64,000 nt of DNA from Agreia sp. Leaf283 (lineage in GTDB: Bacteria; Actinomycetota; Actinomycetes; Actinomycetales; Microbacteriaceae). A program made the translations under genes and the position numbers. Positions 1 through 8,611 of this stretch are shown piece by piece. The notes below the pieces were generated by a model. That model was given only the letters and a program-made list of their open reading frames with translations, was not told the DNA's origin and searched no databases. Location: the NCBI RefSeq assembly GCF_001422485.1, contig NZ_LMNF01000001.1, positions 1,603,498 through 1,667,497 of the forward strand, in the 5' to 3' direction. The stretch's first letter is position 1; each line of letters starts with the position of its first letter.

Positions 1-1
1 G

Positions 2-160
2 CTCGCCGAGCGCGTCGCGTCGCTCGTGCTCGCGCATCCGGTCGCGCAGCGCGTTCGCGTCACGGTGCACAAGCCAGACGCCCCCATTCCCGTGCCCTTC
101 GGCGACGTCTCCATCACGATCGTGCGGCCCCGCGGCCCGCGGGTTCAGGCGGCGCTGTGA
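2..160 (+). CDS. folB: Dihydroneopterin aldolase, C-terminal fragment
   Basis: This is the last 52 codons of a gene that enters from the left edge. The visible end carries the family's C-terminal pattern VTVHKPDAPIPVPFGDVSI, typical of dihydroneopterin aldolase, which cleaves 7,8-dihydroneopterin to the 6-hydroxymethyl compound in folate synthesis. Its TGA stop overlaps the GTG start of folK (GTGA), so the two are translationally coupled. That FolK acts on the aldolase product supports the call. The N-terminal part and active-site residues lie outside the window. Confidence 0.85.
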   Translation, partial: LAERVASLVLAHPVAQRVRVTVHKPDAPIPVPFGDVSITIVRPRGPRVQAAL

Positions 161-678
161 ACGCGCCGCTGTTCGAGGGTGCCCGCGCCGTGCTCGCCTT
201 CGGCAGCAACCTGGGCAATCGAGGCGAGACCATCGTCGAGGCGATGGCCGAGATCGCGCAGCTGCCCGGAGTCGAGACCATCGGCGAGTCCAGCCTCTAC
301 GAGACGGTCGCGGTGAAGCTGCACGGCATCGATCCCGACGCGCCGGCCTACCTGAACGCCGTGTCGATCGTGCTCACCACACTCGAGCCGCACGACCTGC
401 TCGCCGCCCTCAACGCGATCGAGCTGCGCCATGGTCGGGTGCGCGAGGAACGCTGGGGCGACCGCACCCTCGACATCGACCTGATCACCTACGGCACGCT
501 CGAGCAGTCCGACGAGACGCTCACCCTGCCTCATCCCCGCGCCTGGCAGCGCGACTTCGTGCTGGCGCCCTGGCTCGAACTCGACCCGGATGCGACGATT
601 CCCGCACGTGGCCGGGTCGACGAACTGCTCGCCTCGACCGACGACACGGCCCGCCGAACACCCTCGGAGACGATGTGA
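157..678 (+). CDS. folK: 2-amino-4-hydroxy-6-hydroxymethyldihydropteridine pyrophosphokinase
   Basis: The 173-residue cytosolic enzyme transfers pyrophosphate from ATP to 6-hydroxymethyl-7,8-dihydropterin in folate synthesis. The N-terminal FGSNLGNRGETI matches the family's opening motif, and RWGDRTLDIDLITYG matches the HPPK signature with its metal-binding DxD. HPRAWQRDFVLAPWLEL is the usual distal segment. Length is normal for the family. The GTG start overlaps the folB stop, and its own TGA overlaps the GTG of the next gene, so it sits inside a coupled operon. Confidence 0.95.
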   Translation: MNAPLFEGARAVLAFGSNLGNRGETIVEAMAEIAQLPGVETIGESSLYETVAVKLHGIDPDAPAYLNAVSIVLTTLEPHDLLAALNAIELRHGRVREERWGDRTLDIDLITYGTLEQSDETLTLPHPRAWQRDFVLAPWLELDPDATIPARGRVDELLASTDDTARRTPSETM

Positions 679-1130
679 AGCGCACCCGACCGTTCTCCCT
701 GATCTCGCTGGCGTTGGCCGGCGCCATCGTGGGATTCCTGCTGCAGATCGGGCTCGCCTCCGGCGGGCGCCCCATCCTCGTTCCGCCCGTCACCCTGCCG
801 ATCACGCTGGTGGCGGCCGCGGCGCTCGTGCTGGCGTTCGCCATTCCGGTCTACCGGGCCATCCGGGGTCCGGTGCGGCGCGAGGTCAACCCGTTCCGTG
901 CGATGCGCGTGGTGGTGCTCGCCAAGGCCTCGAGCCTGGTCGGCAGCCTGGTCGCTGGCTTCGGCCTGGGATGCACGATCTACGTGCTGTCGCGCACGAT
1001 CGTTCCGGAGGTCTCGTCGCTCTGGCTGTCGATCGCCAGCGCGGCCGGCGGCGTCGTTCTGCTGGTGGCCGGCCTGGTCGCGGAGCAGCTCTGCGCGCTT
1101 CCGCCTGACGACTTCACACCGGAGGCCTGA
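675..1130 (+). CDS. DUF3180 family membrane protein
   Basis: This 151-residue protein has about four hydrophobic segments (near residues 8-28, 37-57, 82-103 and 118-139). The PFRAMRVVVLAKASSL stretch before the third segment is characteristic of the actinobacterial DUF3180 family, which regularly follows folK. The function is unknown. The GTG start overlaps the folK stop (ATGTGA context). It is probably a membrane partner of the following PH-domain proteins, judging only from operon position. Confidence 0.85.
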   Translation: MKRTRPFSLISLALAGAIVGFLLQIGLASGGRPILVPPVTLPITLVAAAALVLAFAIPVYRAIRGPVRREVNPFRAMRVVVLAKASSLVGSLVAGFGLGCTIYVLSRTIVPEVSSLWLSIASAAGGVVLLVAGLVAEQLCALPPDDFTPEA

Positions 1131-1131
1131 C

Positions 1132-1668
1132 ATGTCCGACCACTCGAACGACACCGTTCCTCTCGACCCCGCACGGGTCGGCTCGAAGCGGGTCGAGGTC
1201 GGCGGCGACTGGCGTCGCGTGAGCCGCAAGTACATCGGCGTCGAACTCGTCGGTGTGGCGCTGTTCGGGCTCGTCGCGATCGGCGCGACGCTCGTCTTCT
1301 CGCTGACGCGGTGGTTCGCCCAGCCCCTCGGCTGGATCCTCGTCGGCGCCGCCGTCGTGACCACCCTCGTGATGTTCGCTGTCGCGCCGCGTCGCGTGCG
1401 CTCGATCGGCTACCAGCTTCGCGACGACGATCTCCTCTTCCGGCGCGGCATCATGTTCCACCGCGTCGTCTCGGTTCCTTACGGACGCATGCAGCTGATC
1501 GACATCAACCGCGGCCCGGTGGCCCGGTTCCTCGGACTCGCCGAACTGCGGTTCGTCACCGCGGCGGCGGCGACCGGCGTCACGATCCCCGGTCTCGTCG
1601 ACAGTGATGCCGACGCCCTCCGCGACACTCTCGTCTCCCTCGCCGAAACGCGGCGGGCGGGGCTGTGA
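1132..1668 (+). CDS. PH-domain (YdbS-like) membrane protein
   Basis: This 178-residue protein has two transmembrane helices (about 45-65 and 72-92), then a bacterial PH-like (bPH2) domain with the pattern LLFRRGIMFHRVVSVPYGRM and LIDINRGPVARFLGLAEL. I chose the ATG at 1132, one base after the previous stop, because the region upstream in this frame lies under the DUF3180 gene. bPH2 proteins of the YdbS/YdbT type usually occur in pairs, and this one overlaps the next gene by GTGA. The molecular role is not established. In Bacillus, YdbST has been linked to resistance to antimicrobial peptides. Confidence 0.85.
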   Translation: MSDHSNDTVPLDPARVGSKRVEVGGDWRRVSRKYIGVELVGVALFGLVAIGATLVFSLTRWFAQPLGWILVGAAVVTTLVMFAVAPRRVRSIGYQLRDDDLLFRRGIMFHRVVSVPYGRMQLIDINRGPVARFLGLAELRFVTAAAATGVTIPGLVDSDADALRDTLVSLAETRRAGL

Positions 1669-3254
1669 CCGAGCCCGTCGCTCCGCCGCTGCCCGGCGGC
1701 GGCGAGTGGCTGCGGCTGCACCCGGCGACGCCCCTGCTCAAAGGCGGAATCGCCCTCATCGCGGTGATCGGCTTCATCCTCGCGAACGTGCGGGAACGTC
1801 TCATCGAGGCGTTCGTGGGCGGTCCGGACGGAGGCGACTTGATCGAGGAGCTGTACCTGCGCGGGCACCTCGGCTGGGCCATCGCGATCGTGCTCGGCGC
1901 CCTGCTGCTCGGCGTCGTGGCCTTCTTCCTGTCGTGGCGCATGCACACGTATCGCATCAACGACGAGGCGGTCGAGGTGCGCAGCGGCATCCTGTTCCGC
2001 ACCCACCGACAGGCCCGCCTCGATCGCATCCAGGGCATCGCCATCACGCGTCCGTTCATCGCTCGACTCTTCGGTGCCGCCCGGCTCGAGCTGAGCGTCG
2101 CCGGGCAGGACGCCAAGGTGCAGCTCGCCTACCTCAAGGGCAGCGACGTCGACCGGCTGCGCCACGACATCCTGATGCTCGCGTCGGCTCGCAGGGCAGA
2201 AGAGGGCGTCGCGCCGGGTACGAGGGCGGGCGTTGCCGCCGGGTCGCCGGATGCCGCGGGGCCGGATTCGCTCATCGGCCGGCGGGTCACGGAACTGCTG
2301 GCTCCCGAGCTCGACCCCCAGGAGGCTCCGCCGGAGTCGGTGGTGCGCATCTCGCCGCTGAGGCTCGCCGGTTCGCTGCTCGCCAGCGGCGCCACGCTGT
2401 TCGTGCTTGTCGTCGCCGCCGTCTTGATCGTCGTGACGGCGACCGGCCGCGAGCTCGGATTCCTCTTCCTCTTCGTTCCCGCCTTCATCGGTGGCGCCGG
2501 GTACTACGTGCGCAAGGTCACGCGCTCGCTGCGGTTCTCGATCGCGGCGACTCCCGACGGAGTGCGCGTCGGCTACGGGCTGCTCACGACGTCGAACGAC
2601 ACGCTTCCGCCCGGGCGCATACACGCGATCGAGGTCTATCAGCCGTTGCTCTGGCGCCCCTTCGACTGGTGGGCCATCCGCATCAACAGGGCCGGACACG
2701 CCTCGAGCGGCTCGGGCAGCCAGCCCGCCACGACCATGCTCCCGGTGGGCACGCGAGGCGACGTCGACAAGGTGCTCGGCCTGCTGCTGCCGGGGCTGGC
2801 GAGTGCCGACACCCGGCACCTCATCCTGGCCGGAATGGTCTCCTCCGGGCCGACGCCCGGATTCGCGGTCGACTTCGTTCCGGCCCCCCGGCGCGCACGA
2901 TGGCTGCGCCCGTTCTCGTGGCGTCGCACCGGCTACGCCCTCGCGGGCGACACCGTTCTGCTGCGCAAGGGCCTCGTGTGGCGACAACTCGTCGCCGTGC
3001 CGGCGGCACGCATCCAGAGCCTGCATCTCGACCAGGGCCCGCTCGCGCGCGCCCTCGATCTCTGCACGCTGACGCTCGACACGGTCGCCGGGCCCGTCTC
3101 TGCGTCGCTGTCGGTGCTCGACCGGGCAGGGTCGCTCTCCGCGTTCGACGCCATCAGCCGCGCGGCGACCGCCGCGGGCGCACTCGAAGACGGATCGCAG
3201 CGCATCGCGCTGCCCGCCGAGCCCCAGCCACCACGACCGGAGAGCGATCGATGA
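1665..3254 (+). CDS. PH-domain (YdbT-like) membrane protein
   Basis: This 529-residue partner of the preceding gene has paired transmembrane helices near 28-47 and 70-92, again around 230-275, and three bPH2-type segments (about 100-160, 300-350 and 430-490). The repeated pattern is a hydrophobic strand, R-x-G-I/L-L/V, then R-x-x-R-I-Q. RQARLDRIQGIAITRPFIAR is the clearest. Length and architecture fit YdbT. The GTG start overlaps the YdbS-like stop, and its TGA overlaps the ATG of the DUF2520 gene, so translation is coupled on both sides. Confidence 0.85.
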   Translation: MTEPVAPPLPGGGEWLRLHPATPLLKGGIALIAVIGFILANVRERLIEAFVGGPDGGDLIEELYLRGHLGWAIAIVLGALLLGVVAFFLSWRMHTYRINDEAVEVRSGILFRTHRQARLDRIQGIAITRPFIARLFGAARLELSVAGQDAKVQLAYLKGSDVDRLRHDILMLASARRAEEGVAPGTRAGVAAGSPDAAGPDSLIGRRVTELLAPELDPQEAPPESVVRISPLRLAGSLLASGATLFVLVVAAVLIVVTATGRELGFLFLFVPAFIGGAGYYVRKVTRSLRFSIAATPDGVRVGYGLLTTSNDTLPPGRIHAIEVYQPLLWRPFDWWAIRINRAGHASSGSGSQPATTMLPVGTRGDVDKVLGLLLPGLASADTRHLILAGMVSSGPTPGFAVDFVPAPRRARWLRPFSWRRTGYALAGDTVLLRKGLVWRQLVAVPAARIQSLHLDQGPLARALDLCTLTLDTVAGPVSASLSVLDRAGSLSAFDAISRAATAAGALEDGSQRIALPAEPQPPRPESDR

Positions 3255-3979
3255 ACCCCGCAGAACGAAGTGGACGCCTCGGTATCGGCATCATCGGTGC
3301 CGGACGCGTCGGGCCGGTGCTCGGAGCGGCGCTGGCCGGAGCCGGTCACGCGCTCGTGGGAGTCGCTGCGATCTCCGACGAGAGCCGCGAACGCGCCGAT
3401 GCGATGCTTCCCGGGGTGCCGATCCTCGAGATCCCGCAGCTCATCGAACGCAGCGAGCTCGTCATCCTCGCCGTTCCCGAGACAGAGCTCGCCGGTCTCG
3501 TGCAGGGCCTCGCGGCGACTCGCACCTGGCAGGCGGGGCAGCTCGTGATGCACACGGCTCCCGGCGTCGGCGTGAGCGTGCTCGCCCCCGCCCTGGCCCA
3601 GGGTGCGATTCCCCTGGCCGTGCACCCGGCGATGCAGTTCACCGGTTCGAGCGTCGACATCGCCCGGCTCGTCGGCACCTGGTTCGCGGTCACCGCGCCC
3701 GCACCCGTGCTTCCGATCGGGCAGGCCCTGGTCGTCGAGATGGGCGGCGAGCCGGTCGTCGTCGCCGAGAAGGATCGCGCGGCCTATGCCGAGGCCATCG
3801 AGACGGCCACGTCGTTCTCGAGCGCCATCGTCGACCAGGCCACGGGGCTGCTGTCGTCGATCCGCGTCCCCGCTCCCGGGCTCGTGCTGGGGCCCCTCGT
3901 GAGGTCGGCGGTCGAGAATGCTCTTCACCGTGCCCGTGGCGACGACGCGGCGGCGCCGTTCGACTCCATCGGCGGCTGA
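3251..3979 (+). CDS. Rossmann-like / DUF2520 oxidoreductase-like protein
   Basis: This 242-residue protein begins with a clear dinucleotide-binding loop, GIGIIGAGRVGPVLG, at about residues 11-25. The N-terminal half is Rossmann-like and the C-terminal half is an all-alpha DUF2520 domain containing AVHPAMQFTG. This architecture resembles ketopantoate reductase or prephenate dehydrogenase relatives. In actinobacteria it is regularly encoded just before panC, which suggests, without proving, a role in pantothenate synthesis as a ketopantoate-reductase-like enzyme. The ATG overlaps the previous stop (ATGA). Confidence 0.85.
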   Translation: MNPAERSGRLGIGIIGAGRVGPVLGAALAGAGHALVGVAAISDESRERADAMLPGVPILEIPQLIERSELVILAVPETELAGLVQGLAATRTWQAGQLVMHTAPGVGVSVLAPALAQGAIPLAVHPAMQFTGSSVDIARLVGTWFAVTAPAPVLPIGQALVVEMGGEPVVVAEKDRAAYAEAIETATSFSSAIVDQATGLLSSIRVPAPGLVLGPLVRSAVENALHRARGDDAAAPFDSIGG

Positions 3980-4075
3980 GGTCTCCAGGTCGGGCATCGA
4001 GGCCGCGGCGAGGCACTAGCATCAAGGGTGGCGGCGAGCGGAACCTGCGCCCGTCGTCGCGAGTGAGGAGTCCCG

Positions 4076-4960
4076 GTGACCGAAGTAGCCGATTCGATCG
4101 CGGGCGTTCGAGCCCTGATCAGCGAGTCGAGGACCGCCCTTGTCGCCGCGGGAATCTCCGATCCGAAGGTCTCGCTCGTTCCCACGATGGGCGCGCTCCA
4201 CGATGGGCATCTGGCCCTCGTGGCGAGTGCACGCGAACGAGGACATATCGTCGTGGTCTCCGTCTTCGTGAACCCCACCCAGTTCTCGGCCTCCGAGGAC
4301 CTGCAGCGCTACCCGCGCGACCTCGACTCCGACATCGCCATTCTCGACTCGGTCGCCCGCCCCAGCGACAGCGCCACCATCGTCTTCGCCCCGTCGGTCG
4401 ACGAGATGTACCCGAAGGGCCCGACGCAGACCACCGTCACGGCAGGCCGTTCCGGAGCGACGTTCGAGGGCAGAAGCCGCGCCGGTCACTTCGACGGCGT
4501 GCTCACCGTGGTGGCGAAGCTGCTCAACATCGTGTCGCCCGACACTGTGTTCTTCGGTCGCAAGGACGCGCAGCAGGCCTTCCTCGTGGGCCGAATGATC
4601 GCCGACCTCGACTTCGCCACGGCGATCGAGGTCATCGAGACTGTTCGCGAAGACGACGGCCTCGCGCTGTCGAGCCGCAACCGCTTCCTCGACGAGAAGG
4701 AGCGCCGCGCATCCCTCGTTCTCTCGCACATGCTCGAGGCCGCCGAATCCGCCGCAGACCGGGGCATCGACACGGTCATCGCTGCGGCGCAGTCGGTGGC
4801 GATGGGCGAGCCGCTCGTGCAGGTCGACTACCTGGCCGTCGTCGACCCCGCCACCTTCCTTCCCGTCGACGACGACTTCCGCGGCCGGTCGATCGTGCTC
4901 GTCGCGGCCCGCGTCGGCACCACGCGGCTGATCGACAACGAGACCATCTACCTGGGCTGA
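4076..4960 (+). CDS. panC: Pantothenate synthetase
   Basis: The enzyme condenses pantoate with beta-alanine using ATP, the last step of vitamin B5 synthesis. The 294 residues include PTMGALHDGHLALV (the HIGH-like ATP site), VSVFVNPTQF, RAGHFDGVLTVVAKL and SSRNRFL, all hallmarks of PanC. The GTG start is supported by GAGGAG at 4065-4070. A TAGCAT -10-like box at 4017-4022 precedes it, so panC may have its own promoter with a leader of about 45 nt. No panB or panD is visible in the window. Confidence 0.96.
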   Translation: MTEVADSIAGVRALISESRTALVAAGISDPKVSLVPTMGALHDGHLALVASARERGHIVVVSVFVNPTQFSASEDLQRYPRDLDSDIAILDSVARPSDSATIVFAPSVDEMYPKGPTQTTVTAGRSGATFEGRSRAGHFDGVLTVVAKLLNIVSPDTVFFGRKDAQQAFLVGRMIADLDFATAIEVIETVREDDGLALSSRNRFLDEKERRASLVLSHMLEAAESAADRGIDTVIAAAQSVAMGEPLVQVDYLAVVDPATFLPVDDDFRGRSIVLVAARVGTTRLIDNETIYLG

Positions 4961-5089
4961 GCGCCGAGCTATCCGCTCCCATCCGGTCCATCCGCGCACG
5001 GACAACCGGCAGCGGTTGCGCCGATGAGGGGCGGATGCGACGCGGTCGTTGGGTAAACTCTGAGGCGACCCGAGGAGAGATTCGCCCGC

Positions 5090-6601
5090 ATGAGTGATGC
5101 ACCCACCCACAGCCAGCTGACCGATGACGAACAGCGGGCCGAGGTCGCGGAACAGAAGCTCGTGCGCTTGGCCAAGCGTGACCGACTGATCGCATCCGGT
5201 GCCGAGGCCTACCCCGTCTCCGTTCCCGTCACCACGACGATTCCCGCCCTGCGCGAGAAGTACGGCGACCTCGTGGCCGACGACACGACCGGCGACATCG
5301 TCGGCGTCGCGGGCCGCATCGTGTTCGCCCGCAACACCGGCAAGCTCTGCTTCGCCTCGCTCCAGTCGGGCGACGGCAGTCGAATTCAGGCCATGGTGTC
5401 GCTCGCCCAGGTGGGCGAGGAGTCGCTCGCCGAGTGGAAGGAACTCGTCGACCTCGGCGACCACGTCTTCGTATCGGGCGAGGTCATCTCGTCGCGACGT
5501 GGAGAGCTGTCGATCATGGTCGCCGACTGGCAGATCGCGTCGAAGGCCCTGCTGCCGCTGCCCAACCTGCACTCCGAGCTCAGCGAAGAGACCCGGGTGC
5601 GCAGCCGCTACCTCGACCTGATCGTGCGCGACCAGGCCCGACAGGTCGTGCGCACGCGGGCCAAAGCCGTCGCCTCGCTGCGGCAGACGTTCGCCGAGCG
5701 CGACTACATCGAGGTCGAGACCCCGATGCTGCAGACCATGCACGGCGGCGCATCCGCCCGGCCCTTCGCCACTCACAGCAACGCGTTCGACACCGAGCTG
5801 TTCCTGCGCATCGCGCCCGAGCTGTTCCTCAAGCGCGCCGTCGTCGGCGGCATCGACCGGGTCTTCGAGATCAACCGCAACTTCCGCAACGAGGGCGCGG
5901 ACTCCACGCACTCGCCCGAGTTCGCCATGCTCGAGTCGTACGAGGCCTACGGCGACTACAACACGATGGCCGACCTCACCCAGACCCTGATCCAGAACGC
6001 CGCGCTCGCGGTGGCAGGCTCGCACGTCGTGACCTGGGCCGACGGCACCGAGTTCGACCTCGGTGGGCAGTGGGACCGCATCAGCATGTACGGGTCGTTG
6101 TCGGATGCGGCCGGAATCGACATCTCACCCGAGACGCCCGTCGACGAACTCCAGGCGCTCGCCGACCGCGAGGGCGTCGAGGTGCACCTGCCGAACCACG
6201 GCAAGCTCGTCGAGGAGCTGTGGGAGCACTTCGTGAAGGGCGGGCTCACGAGCCCCACGTTCGTCATGGACTTCCCGCTCGAGACCAGCCCGCTCACCCG
6301 CGCGCACCGCTCGATCCCCGGCGTTGTCGAGAAATGGGACCTCTACATCAACGGCTTCGAGTTGGCCACCGCCTACTCCGAGCTCGTCGACCCCGTCATC
6401 CAGAGGGAGCGCTTCGTTGCGCAGGCGAAGCAGGGGGCGGCCGGCGACGTCGAGGCGATGCGCCTCGACGAGGAGTTCCTGCGTGCCCTCGAGTTCGGCA
6501 TGCCGCCGTCCGGCGGCCTGGGCATGGGCATCGACCGGCTGCTCATGGCTCTCACCGGTCTCGGCATCCGCGAGACCATCCTCTTCCCGCTGGTCAAGTA
6601 G
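5090..6601 (+). CDS. lysS: Lysyl-tRNA synthetase (class II)
   Basis: The 503-residue class II enzyme charges tRNA-Lys. An N-terminal OB-fold anticodon-binding domain (about 60-170) is followed by the catalytic core. Motif 2 is [18 protein letters not shown] and motif 3 is [15 protein letters not shown] near the C-terminus. The start ATG has GAGGAG at 5072-5077 upstream. TAAACT at 5054-5059 is a likely -10 box. In many actinobacteria lysS is followed by lsr2 and clpC. Here no lsr2 is seen, and clpC lies about 5 kb downstream after unrelated genes. Confidence 0.97.
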   Translation: MSDAPTHSQLTDDEQRAEVAEQKLVRLAKRDRLIASGAEAYPVSVPVTTTIPALREKYGDLVADDTTGDIVGVAGRIVFARNTGKLCFASLQSGDGSRIQAMVSLAQVGEESLAEWKELVDLGDHVFVSGEVISSRRGELSIMVADWQIASKALLPLPNLHSELSEETRVRSRYLDLIVRDQARQVVRTRAKAVASLRQTFAERDYIEVETPMLQTMHGGASARPFATHSNAFDTELFLRIAPELFLKRAVVGGIDRVFEINRNFRNEGADSTHSPEFAMLESYEAYGDYNTMADLTQTLIQNAALAVAGSHVVTWADGTEFDLGGQWDRISMYGSLSDAAGIDISPETPVDELQALADREGVEVHLPNHGKLVEELWEHFVKGGLTSPTFVMDFPLETSPLTRAHRSIPGVVEKWDLYINGFELATAYSELVDPVIQRERFVAQAKQGAAGDVEAMRLDEEFLRALEFGMPPSGGLGMGIDRLLMALTGLGIRETILFPLVK

Positions 6602-6611
6602 GGTCGGCACC

Positions 6612-6773
6612 ATGAGCTTCTTCGGCGGCAACAAGAATCCCCTCGACGACGACAAGAAGAAAAAGCCGGGCGAGGTCAGCAACTCCCGCCTGCTGGTGTG
6701 GATCGTGGTCGGCGGCGTCGCGCTCTATCTGATCGGCACCGGGGTCTACGGCATCATCACCAAGGGCGGCTGA
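6612..6773 (+). CDS. Small single-pass membrane protein
   Basis: This 53-residue ORF starts 10 bases after the lysS stop. Residues 1-27 are hydrophilic and very basic (DDDKKKKPGE). Residues 28-48 (LLVWIVVGGVALYLIGTGVYG) form one transmembrane helix, with a short cytosolic or periplasmic KGG end. I chose the ATG at 6612 because it is the only plausible start after lysS. The function is unknown. Small tail-anchored proteins after lysS are common in this group. Confidence 0.7.
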   Translation: MSFFGGNKNPLDDDKKKKPGEVSNSRLLVWIVVGGVALYLIGTGVYGIITKGG

Positions 6774-6819
6774 GTCGGCTGACGGATCAGCGCCCGGGCC
6801 CCTGCACGGCCACGGCTGC

Positions 6820-6825
6820 TAAACT
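6820..6825 (+). promoter_or_regulatory. -10 box (TAAACT) of the 6834 gene
   Basis: TAAACT fits the actinobacterial TANNNT -10 element. It lies eight bases before the ATG at 6834, so transcription would begin at or within a couple of bases of the start codon, giving a leaderless or near-leaderless mRNA. No Shine-Dalgarno sequence lies between. No convincing -35 hexamer is visible. Confidence 0.55.
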
Positions 6826-6833
6826 CGGCGATC

Positions 6834-7031
6834 ATGGATGACATTCTCGCCGGGCTGGGCGCCCTCGCCCCCACAGTGCTCGTCGGGCTCGTCTTCTGGC
6901 TCGTGATGTTCGTGATCCTTCGCGCCGACAAGCACGAGCGCCGTGCCTTCTCGAAGATCGAGGCCGAAGAGCGGGCCAAGCTTGCCGCGGCGCAGGACGC
7001 GCCCGCGGGCGCCGGTTCGCCACGCTCCTGA
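6834..7031 (+). CDS. Small membrane protein with a charged tail
   Basis: This 65-residue protein has one long hydrophobic segment (about residues 8-31, LGALAPTVLVGLVFWLVMFVI), then a charged helical tail, RADKHERRAFSKIEAEERAKLA, likely cytosolic. There is no Shine-Dalgarno sequence. The upstream TAAACT suggests leaderless expression. The function is unknown. The codon use is typical of the neighbourhood, which supports a real gene. Confidence 0.75.
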   Translation: MDDILAGLGALAPTVLVGLVFWLVMFVILRADKHERRAFSKIEAEERAKLAAAQDAPAGAGSPRS

Positions 7032-7122
7032 GCCGCCCGTCCGACCGGCGCTTCTGACGAACCCTCACCCTCTCTCCGACACGCTACGGTTGTCGTCGGG
7101 GCAGTAGTCGAGGGGAGCCCGG

Positions 7123-8595
7123 GTGTTCGGAATCAGTGCGGTGGGCTGGGTTCTGATCTTCGGCGTGCTCATCGATTTTCTCGTGCGCGTCACGGCCATC
7201 ATCGTCGTGCCCCGCAACCGGCGTCCGGCCACCGCGGTGGCCTGGCTCATGGCCATCTTCTTTCTGCCCTACATCGGCGTTCTCACCTTTCTGCTCATCG
7301 GCAGCTACAAACTGCCCAAGAAGAGGCGCGACAAGCAGCAGGCGATCAACCAGTTCATCCTCGAGACGACCGAGGGCATCGACCTGGTCACCAAGAACCA
7401 CGCGTGGCCGCCGTGGCTCGAGTCCGTGGTCGAACTCAATCGCAACCTCGGCGCGATGCCCCTCGTCGGCGGCAACAACGCCAGTCTCATCGGCGACTAC
7501 GCTGCGTCGATCGCGGCCATGGCGGCCGACGTGGGCAAGGCCCGTCGCTACGTGCACGTCGAGTTCTACATCATGTCGTACGACACGGCCTCGGAGGCGT
7601 TCTTCGACGCTCTGGGAGCCGCGGTCAAGCGCGGCGTGACCGTGCGCGTGCTGCTCGACCACATCGCATCCATCAGGTCGCCGCACCACCGCAGGACGAC
7701 GAGAAAACTCACCGACCTCGGGGTGCAGTGGTCGTTCATGCTGCCCGTGCAGCCCCTGCGCGGCAAGTACCAGCGCCCCGACCTGCGCAATCACCGCAAG
7801 CTGCTCATCATCGACGGCAAGATCGGGTACATGGGGTCGCAGAACATGATCGACCGCAGCTACAACAAGCGCGGCAACATCCGTCGCGGCCTCAAGTGGC
7901 AAGACCTCATGACCCGACTCGACGGCCCGATCGTCGCCGGCCTCAACGCCATCTTCATCACCGACTGGTACAGCGAGACCAACGAACTGCTGATGCGCGA
8001 GACCGACCCGATCACCCCTGACGTCATCGAGGAGGCTCCCGATTCGCTCGACTGCCAGGTCGTGCCGTCTGGCCCGGGGTTCGAGGGCGAGAACAACCTC
8101 AGGCTCTTCCTCGCGCTTCTCTACTACGCGCAGACCCGCATCATCGTGACCAGCCCGTACTTCGTGCCCGACGAGGCGATGCTCTACGCCATCACCACCG
8201 CCACGCAGCGCGGCGTCGAGGTCGAGCTGTTCGTGTCGGAGATCGGCGACCAGGGTCTGGTCTACCACGCCCAGCGCTCGTACTACGAGGCGCTGCTGCG
8301 GGCGGGCGTGCGCATCTACATGTACCGGGCGCCGTACATTCTGCACGCCAAGCACTTCACGATCGACGACGACGTGGCCGTAATCGGCTCGAGCAACATG
8401 GACATGCGCTCGTTCAGCCTCAACATGGAGGTCTCGCTGATGGTGCGCGGCCGATCGTTCGTGACCGAGATGCGCGCCATCGAAGACGGTTACCGCAAGC
8501 TCAGCCGCGAGCTCACCCTCGATGACTGGCTGACGCAGCCGCTGCGATCGACGATCCTCGACAACCTGGCGCGGCTCACGAGCGCCCTGCAGTAG
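7123..8595 (+). CDS. cls: Cardiolipin synthase (phospholipase D family)
   Basis: This 490-residue membrane enzyme likely condenses two phosphatidylglycerols to cardiolipin plus glycerol. Two N-terminal transmembrane helices (about 5-27 and 38-60) precede two PLD domains with complete HxKx4D motifs: NHRKLLIIDGKIGYMGSQN near residues 224-242 and LHAKHFTIDDDVAVIGSSN near 406-424. Length is normal for bacterial Cls. GTG at 7123 has AGGGGAG at 7111-7117 as ribosome site. TACGGT at 7085-7090 is a possible -10 box. Confidence 0.93.
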   Translation: MFGISAVGWVLIFGVLIDFLVRVTAIIVVPRNRRPATAVAWLMAIFFLPYIGVLTFLLIGSYKLPKKRRDKQQAINQFILETTEGIDLVTKNHAWPPWLESVVELNRNLGAMPLVGGNNASLIGDYAASIAAMAADVGKARRYVHVEFYIMSYDTASEAFFDALGAAVKRGVTVRVLLDHIASIRSPHHRRTTRKLTDLGVQWSFMLPVQPLRGKYQRPDLRNHRKLLIIDGKIGYMGSQNMIDRSYNKRGNIRRGLKWQDLMTRLDGPIVAGLNAIFITDWYSETNELLMRETDPITPDVIEEAPDSLDCQVVPSGPGFEGENNLRLFLALLYYAQTRIIVTSPYFVPDEAMLYAITTATQRGVEVELFVSEIGDQGLVYHAQRSYYEALLRAGVRIYMYRAPYILHAKHFTIDDDVAVIGSSNMDMRSFSLNMEVSLMVRGRSFVTEMRAIEDGYRKLSRELTLDDWLTQPLRSTILDNLARLTSALQ

Positions 8596-8611
8596 AGCGC
8601 CCGGCAATAGC

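Noticed and set aside
4022-6025. Long minus-strand open frame across panC and lysS
   Set aside because: Shadow of two well-defined genes; no motif, promoter or ribosome site.
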